64,000 nucleotides of DNA from Paenibacillus sp. V4I7 (lineage in GTDB: Bacteria; Bacillota; Bacilli; Paenibacillales; NBRC-103111), in assembly GCF_030817275.1 (NCBI RefSeq), contig NZ_JAUSZD010000002.1, positions 5,456,001-5,520,000 of the forward strand, given 5' to 3'. Each line of letters opens with the position of its first letter. Position 1 is the first letter of the stretch. The notes under the pieces are model-generated. The model had not been told where the DNA came from. It searched no databases and was given only the letters and a program-made list of their open reading frames with translations. Of this stretch, positions 16,042 through 25,590 are shown piece after piece. Made by a program: the position numbers and the translations under genes.

Positions 16042-16353
16042 TTACGCTTGAATTTTCTCAACTACTACTCTTGTGTACGGTTGACGATGACCTTGCTTTT
16101 TGTGATAGTTCTTTTTCGGCTTGTACTTATAAACGATGACTTTAGCGCCTTTGCCGTGTTTTTCCACTTTCGCGGAAACTGAAGCACCAGCAACCAACGG
16201 AGCACCTACTACTAAGCCACTCTCTTTGGAAACCAAGAACACACGATCAAAAGAAACAACTTCACCTTCAGCTGCGTTCAATTTTTCGATGTAAAGAACA
16301 TCGCCCTCTTGAACTTTGTACTGTTTACCACCTGTTTCAATAATTGCGTACAT
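16042..16353 (-). CDS. rplU: 50S ribosomal protein L21
   Basis: L21 binds 23S rRNA with L20. The 103-residue product begins [20 protein letters not shown] and ends [22 protein letters not shown], both diagnostic. The start at 16353 is 8 bases after AGGAGG; the ORF extends upstream to 16464, but that region is leader RNA and not coding. It is the first gene of rplU-prp-rpmA. Expression is probably controlled through the leader upstream (16354-16470). Confidence 0.97.
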   Translation of the reverse strand: MYAIIETGGKQYKVQEGDVLYIEKLNAAEGEVVSFDRVFLVSKESGLVVGAPLVAGASVSAKVEKHGKGAKVIVYKYKPKKNYHKKQGHRQPYTRVVVEKIQA

Positions 16354-16470
16354 TTTCATTACCTCCTCATGTCTCAGACTCGCCTTGTCCAGGTGACGGT
16401 TAGGATCACATCCAAATCCGTGCTTAGACCCGATTCGTGCGGTTACAGCATGCCTAAACAACACACTCCG
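16354..16470 (-). ncRNA. Probable L21 leader (ribosomal-protein autoregulatory 5' UTR)
   Basis: About 115 nt lie between the rplU promoter and the rplU start. The transcript contains several self-complementary blocks, such as TAACCG near the 5' side with CGGTTA-like sequence on the DNA, and GGATTTGGATGTGATCC. Position and length match the L21 leader family known from Bacilli. I cannot fold it rigorously here. Confidence 0.6.
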
Positions 16471-16473
16471 AGT

Positions 16474-16503
16474 ATTATATCACAGAAACATTTTGTAATG
16501 CAA
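16474..16503 (-). promoter_or_regulatory. Sigma-A promoter of rplU operon
   Basis: TTGCAT (16498-16503) and TATAAT (16474-16479) are spaced by 18 bp on the minus strand, directly after rng. Confidence 0.82.
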
Positions 16504-16506
16504 TTA

Positions 16507-17670
16507 TTATTTCCGCTTTCGCGTCATCTCAAGCAGGCCTAGCTTGGTCCAACCGACAATAATCGTTTTGGAGCGATCCTTACGCACGGCTTGTGTGATG
16601 TTCTCCATCACGGCTGCTCGATTCACTTCCGAACTCATGTCTATAAAATCAACAATAATAATGCCTCTTATATTACGAAGACGCAGAAGCCTTGGAATTT
16701 CACTGGCCGCTTCTCGATTAATATCGGTGACAGTCTGTTCTAAATCAATGGAGCCGGTATACCTTCCTGTATTCACATCAATCACGGTAAGTGCTTCGGT
16801 TTGATCAAATATTAAATATCCGCCGCTAGGCAGCCAAATTTTACGCCTAAAGCTCTGATTCAGCTCTTCCGTAACACCAAACTGATCAAACAACGGTATC
16901 TTGCGGTCATAATAAGCTACGCGTCCCCGCCAACTTGGCTGCTGTTTACGCAGTAACTGTTTCATCTCTTCGTACACTTTAACGTCATTTAGCCAAACTT
17001 CTTGAACGTCATCCGTTATGACATCTCGGGCTAATCTAGGAAGGAGATCAAGATCCTGATATAGCTGTGCTGGCGCATGTGCCTCTTCCATTTTGGACAC
17101 GATGGCATACCATAATTCTCGTAAATTTTGCAAATCATCACGAATAGCTTCTTCGCTTTGACCAATAGCACCCGTTCGTATAATAACACCTTCACCAGGA
17201 AGCAAGCTGCCCTCGGCAAGCTGTTTGAGGCGCTGCCGTTCTGCGTCCAAATCAATTTTACGGGATATAGCAATATAATCGGCGTCTGGCATATAAACAA
17301 TCCAGCGGCCAGGAATAGAAATATGTGTTGTTACTCTTGCACCTTTGGTTCCCTGCGGATCCTTCGTCACCTGCACCATCAGCGTCTGACCGACTTCGGC
17401 GAGCTCCGTTATTGAGGGTTTAATCTTAGGCTGCTTGTCCAAGTGGACGGGTAGGAGGTCGTCTATATATAGAAAGGCATTCTTCGCAAGACCGATATCG
17501 ACGAATGCCGCCTGCATGCCGGTAAGGACGTTGACGATGCGACCCATGTAGATGCTGCCTGCTCTTTGAGAATCAAGCGGATACTGCGTATCATACTCAA
17601 CAAGACGACTTTCTTCAAGCAATGCCGCTTGTGTAAGATCAGGTGCGCAGTGAATTATAAGTTGCTTCAT
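16507..17670 (-). CDS. rng: Ribonuclease G/E family endoribonuclease, short form
   Basis: RNase G/E enzymes process rRNA and degrade mRNA. The 387-residue product has the S1 RNA-binding domain (GSIYMGRIVNVLTGMQAAFV, about residues 38-57), the 5'-sensor/RNase H-like core and the catalytic site with aspartates in VIDVNTG (near residue 296) and IVDFIDM (near 339). It stops at GLLEMTRKRK, just where E. coli RNase G continues into the zinc-link and small domain, so the Cys-X-X-Cys zinc knuckle is missing. The stop is clean, and the next 40 bp hold the rplU promoter, so I read this as a natural short form and not a frameshift. It follows spoIVFB by about 23 bp. Confidence 0.92.
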   Translation of the reverse strand: MKQLIIHCAPDLTQAALLEESRLVEYDTQYPLDSQRAGSIYMGRIVNVLTGMQAAFVDIGLAKNAFLYIDDLLPVHLDKQPKIKPSITELAEVGQTLMVQVTKDPQGTKGARVTTHISIPGRWIVYMPDADYIAISRKIDLDAERQRLKQLAEGSLLPGEGVIIRTGAIGQSEEAIRDDLQNLRELWYAIVSKMEEAHAPAQLYQDLDLLPRLARDVITDDVQEVWLNDVKVYEEMKQLLRKQQPSWRGRVAYYDRKIPLFDQFGVTEELNQSFRRKIWLPSGGYLIFDQTEALTVIDVNTGRYTGSIDLEQTVTDINREAASEIPRLLRLRNIRGIIIVDFIDMSSEVNRAAVMENITQAVRKDRSKTIIVGWTKLGLLEMTRKRK

Positions 17671-17693
17671 ACACGTTCACCTCAACAGTTATT

Positions 17694-18569
17694 TTACATG
17701 AAAAGATCGGAAACTGCACTCCCCGGTTTTTTTCCATCCAAATAACCGCTCACTAATTGCTGTTCCGGCAATACGGCTTGTATGCGCCCCGTTTCTCCTA
17801 CGATATAGATTAAATGATATTTTTCCCGCATAAAAAGCTTCAGTGTTTCCGCCATAGTGCGATGTCTCGTAATGACAATCGGCTGTGCTAATGTCCCACG
17901 GCTCAATAGTTGACTCATACGGTTCCCGCGTCCAATAAGAAAGCGAAAAAAGTGGTAGGGAAGCTGCCGATAAGCATACCAGTTGGATACAAGCAAGAAA
18001 ATACCGATGACTAATATATTGAGCGGGAGGTGTCCGCTGATCAGTTGGATAATGGCTATGACTATAATAGCCAGACTTAAGATCATACTGATCCATGCTG
18101 TATATAAAATCGTATTATGGTAGGACAATAAATACCCTAACAATGACTGCATCACTTTGCCACCATCGAGCGGCATGACGGGAATGAGATTAAATAAGCC
18201 AATCATCAAATTAGCTTCGATGAAGTAATCCCACCAACTGCTTGCGCCCACATCCACCCATTTCATTAAAAGTGCAACGAGAATCATCCATACGTGCTGA
18301 AGCGGCCCAGCTAGAGACACAATCAACTCTTCACGTGTCGGAGCCGTTCCAAGCTCATCAACGACCAAGACGCCTCCAAAAGGCAGAAGCTGTACTTCCC
18401 GCACCCTCCACCCAAAGCCGTTAGCAGCAGCCAAATGACCCATCTCGTGAACCAGTACGATGCCAAATAACGTAACAGCCTCCAGAAAGTAGCCTGTAAT
18501 GGCAGAGCCAATCATAATGAGTGTAAATAAGGGGTGGAATCGATACGTAGTTCCGGCCCATTTAATCAA
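17694..18569 (-). CDS. spoIVFB: SpoIVFB intramembrane metalloprotease
   Basis: SpoIVFB is the site-2-type protease that cleaves pro-sigma-K in the mother cell. The 291-residue product has the zinc motif HEMGH (near residue 41), the second motif in NLIPVMPLDGGKV (near residue 131; the aspartate is the third ligand), about six hydrophobic spans, and a C-terminal CBS-like region (LFMREKYHLIYIVGETGRIQ). Start is TTG at 18569, overlapping the spoIVFA stop, so translation is coupled. It is part of spoIVFA-spoIVFB-rng and lies next to the rplU operon, as in B. subtilis. Confidence 0.95.
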   Translation of the reverse strand: MIKWAGTTYRFHPLFTLIMIGSAITGYFLEAVTLFGIVLVHEMGHLAAANGFGWRVREVQLLPFGGVLVVDELGTAPTREELIVSLAGPLQHVWMILVALLMKWVDVGASSWWDYFIEANLMIGLFNLIPVMPLDGGKVMQSLLGYLLSYHNTILYTAWISMILSLAIIVIAIIQLISGHLPLNILVIGIFLLVSNWYAYRQLPYHFFRFLIGRGNRMSQLLSRGTLAQPIVITRHRTMAETLKLFMREKYHLIYIVGETGRIQAVLPEQQLVSGYLDGKKPGSAVSDLFM

Positions 18570-19455
18570 AGCTGATCACATCCGATGGATTAACGGGATG
18601 CCCATCCTTCGTAACGGCAAAGTACAGCGTTCCCTTCGCAGGATCCTTCTTGGAAGCCTTACCGATGGGTTCACCAACTTTCATCCAGTCTCCTACCTCG
18701 ACATTGGCCTCGCTCAATCCGCCGTACAAAGATTGAAGACCTCCTGGATGGCGTATCACAATCGTTAGGCCCGTTTCTGCAGCTACACCGGAGAAAATGA
18801 CCTGACCTGTATCCAATGCATAAACCGGTGCAAATTCAATGGTATTCAAATGAACTCCCAAGTGGGAAGTTCCATCATATCGCGTAAGAATACTTCCCTT
18901 TGCAGGAGAAAAAAAGGTGCGCTTGGAGGCATTCACTCTTATGGCCTCAGTTCCTTCTCGGTTGAAACTGGGAATGAACGAAGGTGACCCACCAAACTTA
19001 TCGCTATACCAAGCTGACAGTGACGAGAAATCGTACGACTGTGTAAGCGAAGAGGTCACGATTTGCTTCCCTTGATTTGCCCAGGGCTGATTAAGCTGGA
19101 ACATCCCGTACAGCGCTGCAAACAAAACACAGCTGATGAACAGCTTGACCGCAATCTTACTAGGAGAAGGCGGTGCTAACAACCCTCTTTCACCATCCCT
19201 CAGATAATCTCGCCCCACTAATGCTGTGTCATTTAATAATTTTTGCCGCCATGCGTACTCTGGATCCTCCATTCTTCGTTTCCATTCAGAATCCACATAG
19301 AGAGGTACTTCGGAATGATGATGTATGGGCAACGAATTCTCCCTAAATCGAGAGGGTCTCACCGGACTTCCACTCCCGTTAGAAAGATCAGACGTTTCGC
19401 GCAAATTGCGAAGTCGTTCTATCCTACGCTGTTTCACTTTATCTTTGACTTCCAT
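18562..19455 (-). CDS. spoIVFA: SpoIVFA, regulator of SpoIVFB, with M23-like domain
   Basis: SpoIVFA holds SpoIVFB inactive and anchors it with BofA until a forespore signal arrives. The 297-residue product has a charged N-terminal half, one membrane span (IAVKLFISCVLFAALYGMF, about residues 101-119) and a C-terminal LytM/M23 domain (SHLGVHLNTIEFAPVYALDT). The M23 zinc ligands are incomplete, consistent with a binding and not a hydrolytic role. It overlaps spoIVFB by 8 bp. A terminator separates it from rodA upstream. Confidence 0.93.
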   Translation of the reverse strand: MEVKDKVKQRRIERLRNLRETSDLSNGSGSPVRPSRFRENSLPIHHHSEVPLYVDSEWKRRMEDPEYAWRQKLLNDTALVGRDYLRDGERGLLAPPSPSKIAVKLFISCVLFAALYGMFQLNQPWANQGKQIVTSSLTQSYDFSSLSAWYSDKFGGSPSFIPSFNREGTEAIRVNASKRTFFSPAKGSILTRYDGTSHLGVHLNTIEFAPVYALDTGQVIFSGVAAETGLTIVIRHPGGLQSLYGGLSEANVEVGDWMKVGEPIGKASKKDPAKGTLYFAVTKDGHPVNPSDVISFD

Positions 19456-19519
19456 GGAAGCCCCTCCCTATCGTTTACCTTTGTACAGCCTATGAGAAGA
19501 GGGACAAGATTATGTGGAC

Positions 19520-19549
19520 AAAAAAAGCCCCTGACCAAGGTCAGGGGCA
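19520..19549 (-). terminator. Terminator after rodA
   Basis: GCCCCTGAC-CAA-GGTCAGGGGC with a T run on the minus strand lies 18 bp after the rodA stop. Confidence 0.92.
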
Positions 19550-19566
19550 CTGTAATTTATATATGT

Positions 19567-20715
19567 TTAGAAAAATTCAGGTTCACGTTCCTGATGCAGC
19601 TTTACGCTCATCACGAGGCCTAATGAAAGCATGTTAATCAGTAGAGAAGTTCCCCCATAACTGACGAATGGGAGAGTGATTCCCGTTAACGGCATGATAC
19701 CAATCATCATCCCGACATTTTCAAAAATTTGAAAGACGAACATAGAAACCACACCTACCACAATATAAGCTCCACTAAGCTGAGTACTCTGGATCGAGAT
19801 GAGGATCATGCGGTAAATGAGTAAAAAATAGATCAACAATAGAACCGCTGACCCGCGGAAACCGAATTCCTCACCAACAACGACGAAAATCGAATCGGAA
19901 TACGCGAATGGAATGAAATTACTATGAACAGAAGTACCTTTCAGAAAACCTTCGCCTTCCAACCCTCCTGAACCGATCGCCCTTACTGCATTACGGACTT
20001 GATAATTATCATCATCAGACACATCTTGCGGATAAAGGAATGTATCGATACGATCCATCCAATGACTAAAACCATAACCCTTAAGCATATCAAACAAGGA
20101 TTGATGGAAATAATTATATAATGTCAAGAACAAGAATCCAGCGCCTATGAGTACAACGGTGCTAAGTAAGACATGCGAATATTTAATATTACCAATCCAA
20201 ATCATACCCAAAAGAATGATCACAAAAATGATCGCATTCCCTAGATCAGGTTGAATGAGGACCAAGATAAACGGGATCAACACAGCCACACCGACTGGGA
20301 TAATATCATTCTTGATTTGCAGTAAATCGCCTTTACGTCTTGCCAACAGTGCAGTTACAGCCACGATTAGAATTAATTTCACTAACTCCGCTGGTTGAAA
20401 GGTTAAGCCGCCCGGGAGCTCAAACCAGCCACGCGCCCCATGAATTTTCGTCCCAAAAAAGTAGACTGCGACCAAAGAAACGATGCCGATACCATAAAGA
20501 TAGGGAGCGATTCTGATTAGTACTCGATAATCAAATAAACTGCTTGCAACGAACGCTGCTAGACCAACACCATATAAGACGAGTATTTTCGTAATACTAA
20601 CGTTAATTTTAGGATGATCAATAGATGCACTATATACAAGCATCGTACTAATGACCATAAAGGCAAACAAAATGACAACAATAGGAATATCTATGTTTTT
20701 AAGTTTGGCAAGCAT
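19567..20715 (-). CDS. rodA: RodA/FtsW-family peptidoglycan glycosyltransferase
   Basis: SEDS-family proteins polymerise lipid II; RodA works in the elongasome with MreBCD. The 382-residue product has about ten hydrophobic spans. Family motifs include GARGWFELPGGLTFQPAELVK (opening near residue 93), the IQPDLGNAIIF block near residue 159 with the key Asp, and the C-terminal GITLPFVSYGGTSLL. Its place directly after mreBCD-minCD argues for RodA rather than FtsW or SpoVE. It lies 7 bp after minD and ends the operon with a terminator. Confidence 0.93.
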   Translation of the reverse strand: MLAKLKNIDIPIVVILFAFMVISTMLVYSASIDHPKINVSITKILVLYGVGLAAFVASSLFDYRVLIRIAPYLYGIGIVSLVAVYFFGTKIHGARGWFELPGGLTFQPAELVKLILIVAVTALLARRKGDLLQIKNDIIPVGVAVLIPFILVLIQPDLGNAIIFVIILLGMIWIGNIKYSHVLLSTVVLIGAGFLFLTLYNYFHQSLFDMLKGYGFSHWMDRIDTFLYPQDVSDDDNYQVRNAVRAIGSGGLEGEGFLKGTSVHSNFIPFAYSDSIFVVVGEEFGFRGSAVLLLIYFLLIYRMILISIQSTQLSGAYIVVGVVSMFVFQIFENVGMMIGIMPLTGITLPFVSYGGTSLLINMLSLGLVMSVKLHQEREPEFF

Positions 20716-20722
20716 TGGACGA

Positions 20723-21517
20723 TCAACCTATTCCGATAAACTTTTTCATACGTTTGACCCAGCCGCTTTTGTCCTCCAACTGCATGAGAGGGACCGTGTC
20801 ACCCAATATGCGACGAGCAATGTTGCGGTAAGCAATGGCTGCGCGCGAAGACGGATTCATCACGGTAGGTTCCCCTAAGTTGGCTGCTTTGATCACATGC
20901 TCGTCATCTGGAACTATCCCTAACAAATCTATGGCGAGTACCGAGCATATTTCATCAATATCCAGCATCTCGCCTTTCTTCATCATCAATGGACGAATGC
21001 GATTAATAACTAACTTAGGTGAGGAGATTTTCTCATTCTCTAGCAAACCGATAATGCGGTCAGCATCACGTACAGCCGCATTTTCCGGTGTGGTAACAAC
21101 GATCGCTTTGTCTGCTCCGGCTACGGCATTCTTGAAGCCTTGTTCGATGCCTGCTGGACAGTCGATAATGACAAATTCAAAATCTTTTTTGAGCTCCAAA
21201 ATAATATCCCTTACTTGTTCTGGCGATACAGAATGCTTATCCTTCGTTTGAGCAGCTGGCAAAAGATAAAGCTCATCAAAGCGCTTATCCTTAATTAATG
21301 CTTGCGGCAAACGGCAACGGCCTTCTGCAACATCCACAAGGTCGTAAATAATTCGGTTTTCCAGACCCATGACCACATCCAGATTGCGCAGTCCAATGTC
21401 GGTATCTACCATGCAAACTTTTTTCCCTAAAAGCGCTAGTGCCGTTCCAAGATTCGCAGATGTCGTTGTTTTACCAACGCCGCCTTTTCCTGAAGTGACG
21501 ACGATTGCCTCTCCCAT
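20723..21517 (-). CDS. minD: Septum site-determining ATPase MinD
   Basis: MinD is a membrane-bound ATPase that carries MinC to block division at the poles. The 264-residue product has the deviant Walker A SGKGGVGKTTTSANLG at the N-terminus, DTDIGLRNLD, DCPAGIE and a C-terminal amphipathic membrane-targeting helix (WVKRMKKFIGIG). It lies between minC and rodA in the mre-min operon. MinE is not present, as expected for Firmicutes, which use DivIVA/MinJ. Confidence 0.96.
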   Translation of the reverse strand: MGEAIVVTSGKGGVGKTTTSANLGTALALLGKKVCMVDTDIGLRNLDVVMGLENRIIYDLVDVAEGRCRLPQALIKDKRFDELYLLPAAQTKDKHSVSPEQVRDIILELKKDFEFVIIDCPAGIEQGFKNAVAGADKAIVVTTPENAAVRDADRIIGLLENEKISSPKLVINRIRPLMMKKGEMLDIDEICSVLAIDLLGIVPDDEHVIKAANLGEPTVMNPSSRAAIAYRNIARRILGDTVPLMQLEDKSGWVKRMKKFIGIG

Positions 21518-21557
21518 ATTTTCTCACCCCACACGCTATTTTCACACATACAAACGA

Positions 21558-22217
21558 TTATTTTAGATTCGGTTCCGGCCAAATACGATGAAGCTGGTGC
21601 AGCTTGTCGATTTCCATTTTACCTTCTTTTACATAAGCAAATTCCATGAAAGCCTCATCGATTCCCCATTCATCTGGTGGACGGCTAATGATTCCGGCAA
21701 TCCTAAGTTGCGTGGGACGCATATGAGAAGCAGCAATAATCGCATTCTCATCACCGTCAACACCCGCATGAGCCATGCCGCGAAGCGACCCCATTATATA
21801 AATGTTCCCTGTAGATGTAATCGTTCCGCCAGGATTAACATCGCCTAAATATAATAAATCACCCTCGTTGTGTAGGGTTTGTCCCGACCGAATCATTCCT
21901 TTGAGCGTTGTCATAGAAACCGCAGACTCTTCTGCAGCTTCCTCTTTTGACGTCTCACTTTCGATCGATTGGATTAGCAGGTTGCCTTTTTGCCTGATGA
22001 CGGACCGAATCTCTTCCTTCTGTTCTTCAGTCGCTTCTCTGCTGCCTAATTTAACGTGCACATGAATAATCGGTCCAGTCAATATTTGTTGATGCGTTTT
22101 CTCAAGCTTGTGCTGCAGCTCTTTCAGCAAGATTTGCCATTCGCATGCATCATTTAGCAAAAAAACAAGGCCATCCTTGACCCCTTTTATCATCACATGG
22201 TGCTTTGTAACAGACAT
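21558..22217 (-). CDS. minC: Septum site-determining protein MinC
   Basis: MinC inhibits FtsZ polymerisation. The 219-residue product has an N-terminal FtsZ-binding domain (HHVMIKGVKDGLVFLLND) and a C-terminal beta-helix domain (LYLGDVNPGGTITSTGNIYI, then MGSLRGMAHAG). I chose ATG 22217, because the result aligns with known MinC N-termini and GGGAGG lies upstream, though the 12-base spacing is long; the ATG at 22247 has no ribosome-binding site. It precedes minD by 40 bp. Confidence 0.94.
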   Translation of the reverse strand: MSVTKHHVMIKGVKDGLVFLLNDACEWQILLKELQHKLEKTHQQILTGPIIHVHVKLGSREATEEQKEEIRSVIRQKGNLLIQSIESETSKEEAAEESAVSMTTLKGMIRSGQTLHNEGDLLYLGDVNPGGTITSTGNIYIMGSLRGMAHAGVDGDENAIIAASHMRPTQLRIAGIISRPPDEWGIDEAFMEFAYVKEGKMEIDKLHQLHRIWPEPNLK

Positions 22218-22289
22218 AATTGCGATACGACCTCCCAACCTATACATTTCGGTTCATGTCCTGAATTCTCCTGCTTGGAGCCTGGAAAA

Positions 22290-22817
22290 TTAATCTTCGT
22301 TTCCGGACGGCACAATCCGCTTTCCTTCAAGCAGCTTGCGGATGGGAACGTAGCAAATCAAGGCGACAAGCAGATTAAATAGAACACTCGGAAGCATGTA
22401 ATGGGTGAGAGCAAACTTCAAATCAATATCAATGAGTTTGAACAACCGATTGATACCATAGTTAATAAACTCAAACAAGAGCAAACCAACGCCTGTTATG
22501 AGTAAGTTATAAAAAATCAAATTTGGCTGCCTTCGCTGCGCCAGTCCGGCCAAATAGCCAGTAAGCCCCATACCGAAGGAATATACACCTAGCATCGATC
22601 CATAATAGTTAAAGTCATGCAATAGTCCGAACAAAAGCCCATAAATTAAAGCAGTATGACGATGATGAAAAAGTCCGATAAACAAAATGAATACAAGTGT
22701 TAAATGGGGTGTAACATTAACGTTAGATTGCCATGATGAAGGGATCAGCCAAACAAGCAAGGTTCCTTGCAGGATAAACAAACCGAGTAAAATGAGCCAC
22801 AATAGATGTCGAATCAC
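22290..22817 (-). CDS. mreD: Rod-shape-determining protein MreD
   Basis: MreD is the polytopic membrane partner of MreC in the elongasome. The 175-residue product is almost entirely hydrophobic, with five or six spans (for example LLWLILLGLFILQGTLLVWL) and the family segment HRHTALIYGLLFGLLHDFNY. It starts at GTG 22817 with GAGGTGA 8 bases upstream, and lies 13 bp after mreC. Confidence 0.93.
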   Translation of the reverse strand: MIRHLLWLILLGLFILQGTLLVWLIPSSWQSNVNVTPHLTLVFILFIGLFHHRHTALIYGLLFGLLHDFNYYGSMLGVYSFGMGLTGYLAGLAQRRQPNLIFYNLLITGVGLLLFEFINYGINRLFKLIDIDLKFALTHYMLPSVLFNLLVALICYVPIRKLLEGKRIVPSGNED

Positions 22818-22830
22818 TTAACGGCTCACC

Positions 22831-23694
22831 TCATTTCACTTCCGGGACTTCGACAACAAACACTTCACGGATACGATTGAACGAAGCTTTGGGCTTCACC
22901 ATAACCTTGTATGTAATGCCGAATTCCCCTGGACCTATGGAAGAGATTGTCCCTACCTCAATGCCCTTAGGAAATACTTGCCCCATGCCTGATGTAATGA
23001 TGGTTTCTCCGATTTTCATATCGTCAGCATGTTCGACCTTGTTCATCACAAGCTCGCCGGTTTTGGAGTCATAAGACTCAATCATCCCGAAAGGTTGACT
23101 CTCATTCCCCTTCACCGTGACAGCAATCGCCTTAGAGTTATTATCAGTATCATTGGTTTCCGTGAGTAATTGAACATTGGAATGGAAACCAAACACCTTA
23201 CTCACCCTGCCGACCAACCCATCTACGGTCATGACGGCCATATTCTCTTTGATGCCATCTTTATCGCCTAAATTAATGGTAACCGTGCTATTATACGGAT
23301 CCGGATCAATGGTTACAACCTCAGCAATGCGATACGTATACACGTTAGCTTGACGCTGTCTTTCTGTGAAGCCAAGAGCCTCCATTAATCGCTTGTTTTG
23401 TGATTCTAGCTCATTCAAACGCTGTGTATCTCGTGCATACTGCGTAAGAGTTAGTTTCAGCGTCTTATTTTCCTCGTAGATGACTCTTAGTTGACGGATG
23501 TCTTCAAAGAAACCCGCTACGTGCGCAGCGGGCTTGTAGAAGAGTCCTTGCGTCCATGATACCGAGTCTTTGACGAATTTCTCCGGCCACGTCATGGGTG
23601 CCCGGTTCCCGAGTGTCAGTCCCATCAAAATAAAAAAGCAGACTAGACCGAACATCAGAAAAATCAACCTCTTGTTGCCCATAAATTTAAACAA
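22831..23694 (-). CDS. mreC: Rod-shape-determining protein MreC
   Basis: MreC is a bitopic protein that links MreB to the penicillin-binding proteins. The 287-residue product has an N-terminal membrane span (LIFLMFGLVCFFILMGLTLG, about residues 9-28), a coiled-coil stretch (YEENKTLKLTLTQYARDTQR) and the extracellular beta-domain (INLGDKDGIKENMAVMTVDG, then IITSGMGQVFPKGIEVG). It starts at TTG 23694, 5 bases after AAGGTG; the downstream ATG is too far from a ribosome-binding site. It lies 21 bp after mreB. Confidence 0.95.
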   Translation of the reverse strand: MFKFMGNKRLIFLMFGLVCFFILMGLTLGNRAPMTWPEKFVKDSVSWTQGLFYKPAAHVAGFFEDIRQLRVIYEENKTLKLTLTQYARDTQRLNELESQNKRLMEALGFTERQRQANVYTYRIAEVVTIDPDPYNSTVTINLGDKDGIKENMAVMTVDGLVGRVSKVFGFHSNVQLLTETNDTDNNSKAIAVTVKGNESQPFGMIESYDSKTGELVMNKVEHADDMKIGETIITSGMGQVFPKGIEVGTISSIGPGEFGITYKVMVKPKASFNRIREVFVVEVPEVK

Positions 23695-23715
23695 ATTAGC
23701 ACCTTCTAACGAATA

Positions 23716-24750
23716 TTAACGCTTATATCTCGAACTGGACCCTGATCTGTTCTTGAACAAATGGATATTTTCCAAAGCGCGACCCGTTCCAATCGCCACA
23801 CAATCTAGCGGGTTCTCAGCGACGAGTACTGGCATTCCGGTTTCTCTGGCAAGCAGGCGGTCAAGATTACGCAGTAAGCCGCCGCCACCCGTCAGCACTA
23901 TTCCGCGATCCATAATATCCGCTGATAATTCAGGTGGACATTTCTCGAGAGTAACCTTCACAGCCTCAACGATCGCATTTACCGTGTCTGTCAATGATTC
24001 CGTAATTTCATCGGAACTAACACTTAGCGTTTTCGGTAATCCGGAAACAAGATCGCGCCCTCGTATTTCGAGGGACTCTGGCTTGTCCATAGGAAGTGCC
24101 GACCCGATTTCCAGCTTAAGCGTTTCGGATGTACGTTCCCCGATCATCAAATTATACGTACGTTTAATGTATTGAGTGATGGCTTCGTCCATTTCATCGC
24201 CTGCAATTCGGATGGAACGACTCGTTACAATCCCTCCAAGAGAGATGACAGCAACCTCCGTTGTCCCCCCTCCAATGTCGACAACCATGCTTCCTGTTGG
24301 TTCCCACACGGGCAGATCGGCACCGATCGCTGCTGCGAAAGGTTCTTCAATCGTGTAAGCCTCGCGCGCTCCAGCCTGCTTCGTTGCATCTTCAACAGCA
24401 CGCTTCTCAACAGCTGTGATGCCTGAAGGCACACAAACCATCACATTCGGGTGACGCGGGAACAACCAACGCTGCTTCTGTGCTTGTCTTAAGAAGTAGC
24501 GAATCATCGTCGCGGTGGTCTCAAAATCGGCAATAACCCCATCTTTCATCGGACGAATCGCACGAATGTTGCCTGGTGTACGACCGATCATTTTTTTAGC
24601 GGCGTCTCCGACAGCCTCGATTGTTTTTGTATCAGTACGTAGAGCAACCACGGAAGGCTCCCTAACGACAATTCCTCTGCCTTTTACATAAACCAGTGTA
24701 TTCGCTGTACCTAAATCAATTCCTAAATCTTTCGTAAAACCACCGAACAT
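23716..24750 (-). CDS. mreB: Actin-like cell-shape protein MreB
   Basis: MreB forms membrane filaments that guide cell-wall elongation. The 344-residue product shows the actin-superfamily nucleotide signatures: [17 protein letters not shown] (phosphate 1), [19 protein letters not shown] (phosphate 2) and [19 protein letters not shown] (adenosine). Length and start (AAGGAG upstream) are standard. It is preceded by radC and heads mreB-mreC-mreD-minC-minD-rodA. Confidence 0.98.
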   Translation of the reverse strand: MFGGFTKDLGIDLGTANTLVYVKGRGIVVREPSVVALRTDTKTIEAVGDAAKKMIGRTPGNIRAIRPMKDGVIADFETTATMIRYFLRQAQKQRWLFPRHPNVMVCVPSGITAVEKRAVEDATKQAGAREAYTIEEPFAAAIGADLPVWEPTGSMVVDIGGGTTEVAVISLGGIVTSRSIRIAGDEMDEAITQYIKRTYNLMIGERTSETLKLEIGSALPMDKPESLEIRGRDLVSGLPKTLSVSSDEITESLTDTVNAIVEAVKVTLEKCPPELSADIMDRGIVLTGGGGLLRNLDRLLARETGMPVLVAENPLDCVAIGTGRALENIHLFKNRSGSSSRYKR

Positions 24751-24786
24751 GGCAGTTGCTCCTTTCCTATTGCGATATCTATTATA

Positions 24787-25476
24787 TTACATAAAGCCTT
24801 GTTCCTTCAAACTTATGAATCTCTGATCACCAATGATAACATGATCTAGCACTTCAATACCAATAATAGTTCCTGCCTCCATTAGCCGATGCGTGAGTTG
24901 AATATCCTCCGGACTTGGAGTTGGATCACCGCTTGGATGATTGTGTACACAGATGATCGAAGCACTGCTGCGTTTGATTGCCGCGCGAAACACTTCACGA
25001 GGATGAACAATGGAAGCGTTCAGGCTGCCCATCGATAATGTTTCCTGCGCAAGCAAATGGTTCTTCGTATTGAGAAATAAGCAGACGAAATGTTCTTTCT
25101 GCAAATAGCGAAGATCCTCACTCACTAAATCTGCGATATCCTTGGGAGAACGAATCGTAACTCGCTCTGCAAATGCACTCTTAGCCAGTCTGCGTCCGAG
25201 CTCAATCCCGGCTTGAATTTGTAAAGCCTTCGCATCACCAATTCCCTTGATTTGGGTAAGCTGATCTTTGCTCATGTCAACAAGGCTGCGCAGCCCGCCG
25301 CTTTCGCTTAATATACGACCTGCTAGACGCAGCGCTGACTCCGACACAGTTCCTGTTCGAAGTAAAATGGCCAGCAATTCTTCGTGACTTAATGCCCCTG
25401 CTCCGTATTGGAGCATGCGCTCTCTTGGTCTTTCCTCCTGCGGTACTTCTCGTAACATCAAGCTTGTGACTTCCAT
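24787..25476 (-). CDS. radC: RadC-family JAMM-domain protein
   Basis: The 229-residue product has an N-terminal helix-hairpin-helix (LTQIKGIGDAKALQIQAGIE) and a C-terminal JAMM metalloprotease-like domain with HNHPSGDPTPSPED (near residue 178). The name comes from an old repair mutant, and the true function is not settled. It lies directly upstream of mreB, as in B. subtilis. ATG 25476 follows GAGGGG. Confidence 0.95.
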   Translation of the reverse strand: MEVTSLMLREVPQEERPRERMLQYGAGALSHEELLAILLRTGTVSESALRLAGRILSESGGLRSLVDMSKDQLTQIKGIGDAKALQIQAGIELGRRLAKSAFAERVTIRSPKDIADLVSEDLRYLQKEHFVCLFLNTKNHLLAQETLSMGSLNASIVHPREVFRAAIKRSSASIICVHNHPSGDPTPSPEDIQLTHRLMEAGTIIGIEVLDHVIIGDQRFISLKEQGFM

Positions 25477-25555
25477 GAATTCCCCTCTTTCATTATGTAG
25501 GTTGTGTTACTTAAACGCATCCCATTCATACGGATAAGTGCTCATAAAACAAAAT

Positions 25556-25590
25556 AAAGCCCGCGGATTTGTAAGATCCGAGGGCTTCTA
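25556..25590 (-). terminator. Terminator after the Rrf2-family gene
   Basis: On the minus strand AGAAGCCCTCGGAT pairs with ATCCGCGGGCTTT; the first arm overlaps the stop codon. The T run is short. Confidence 0.8.

Noticed and set aside
16042-16464. Longer L21 frame beginning at 16464
   Set aside because: The extra 37 codons lie in the leader RNA just after the promoter, and family members start at [11 protein letters not shown].
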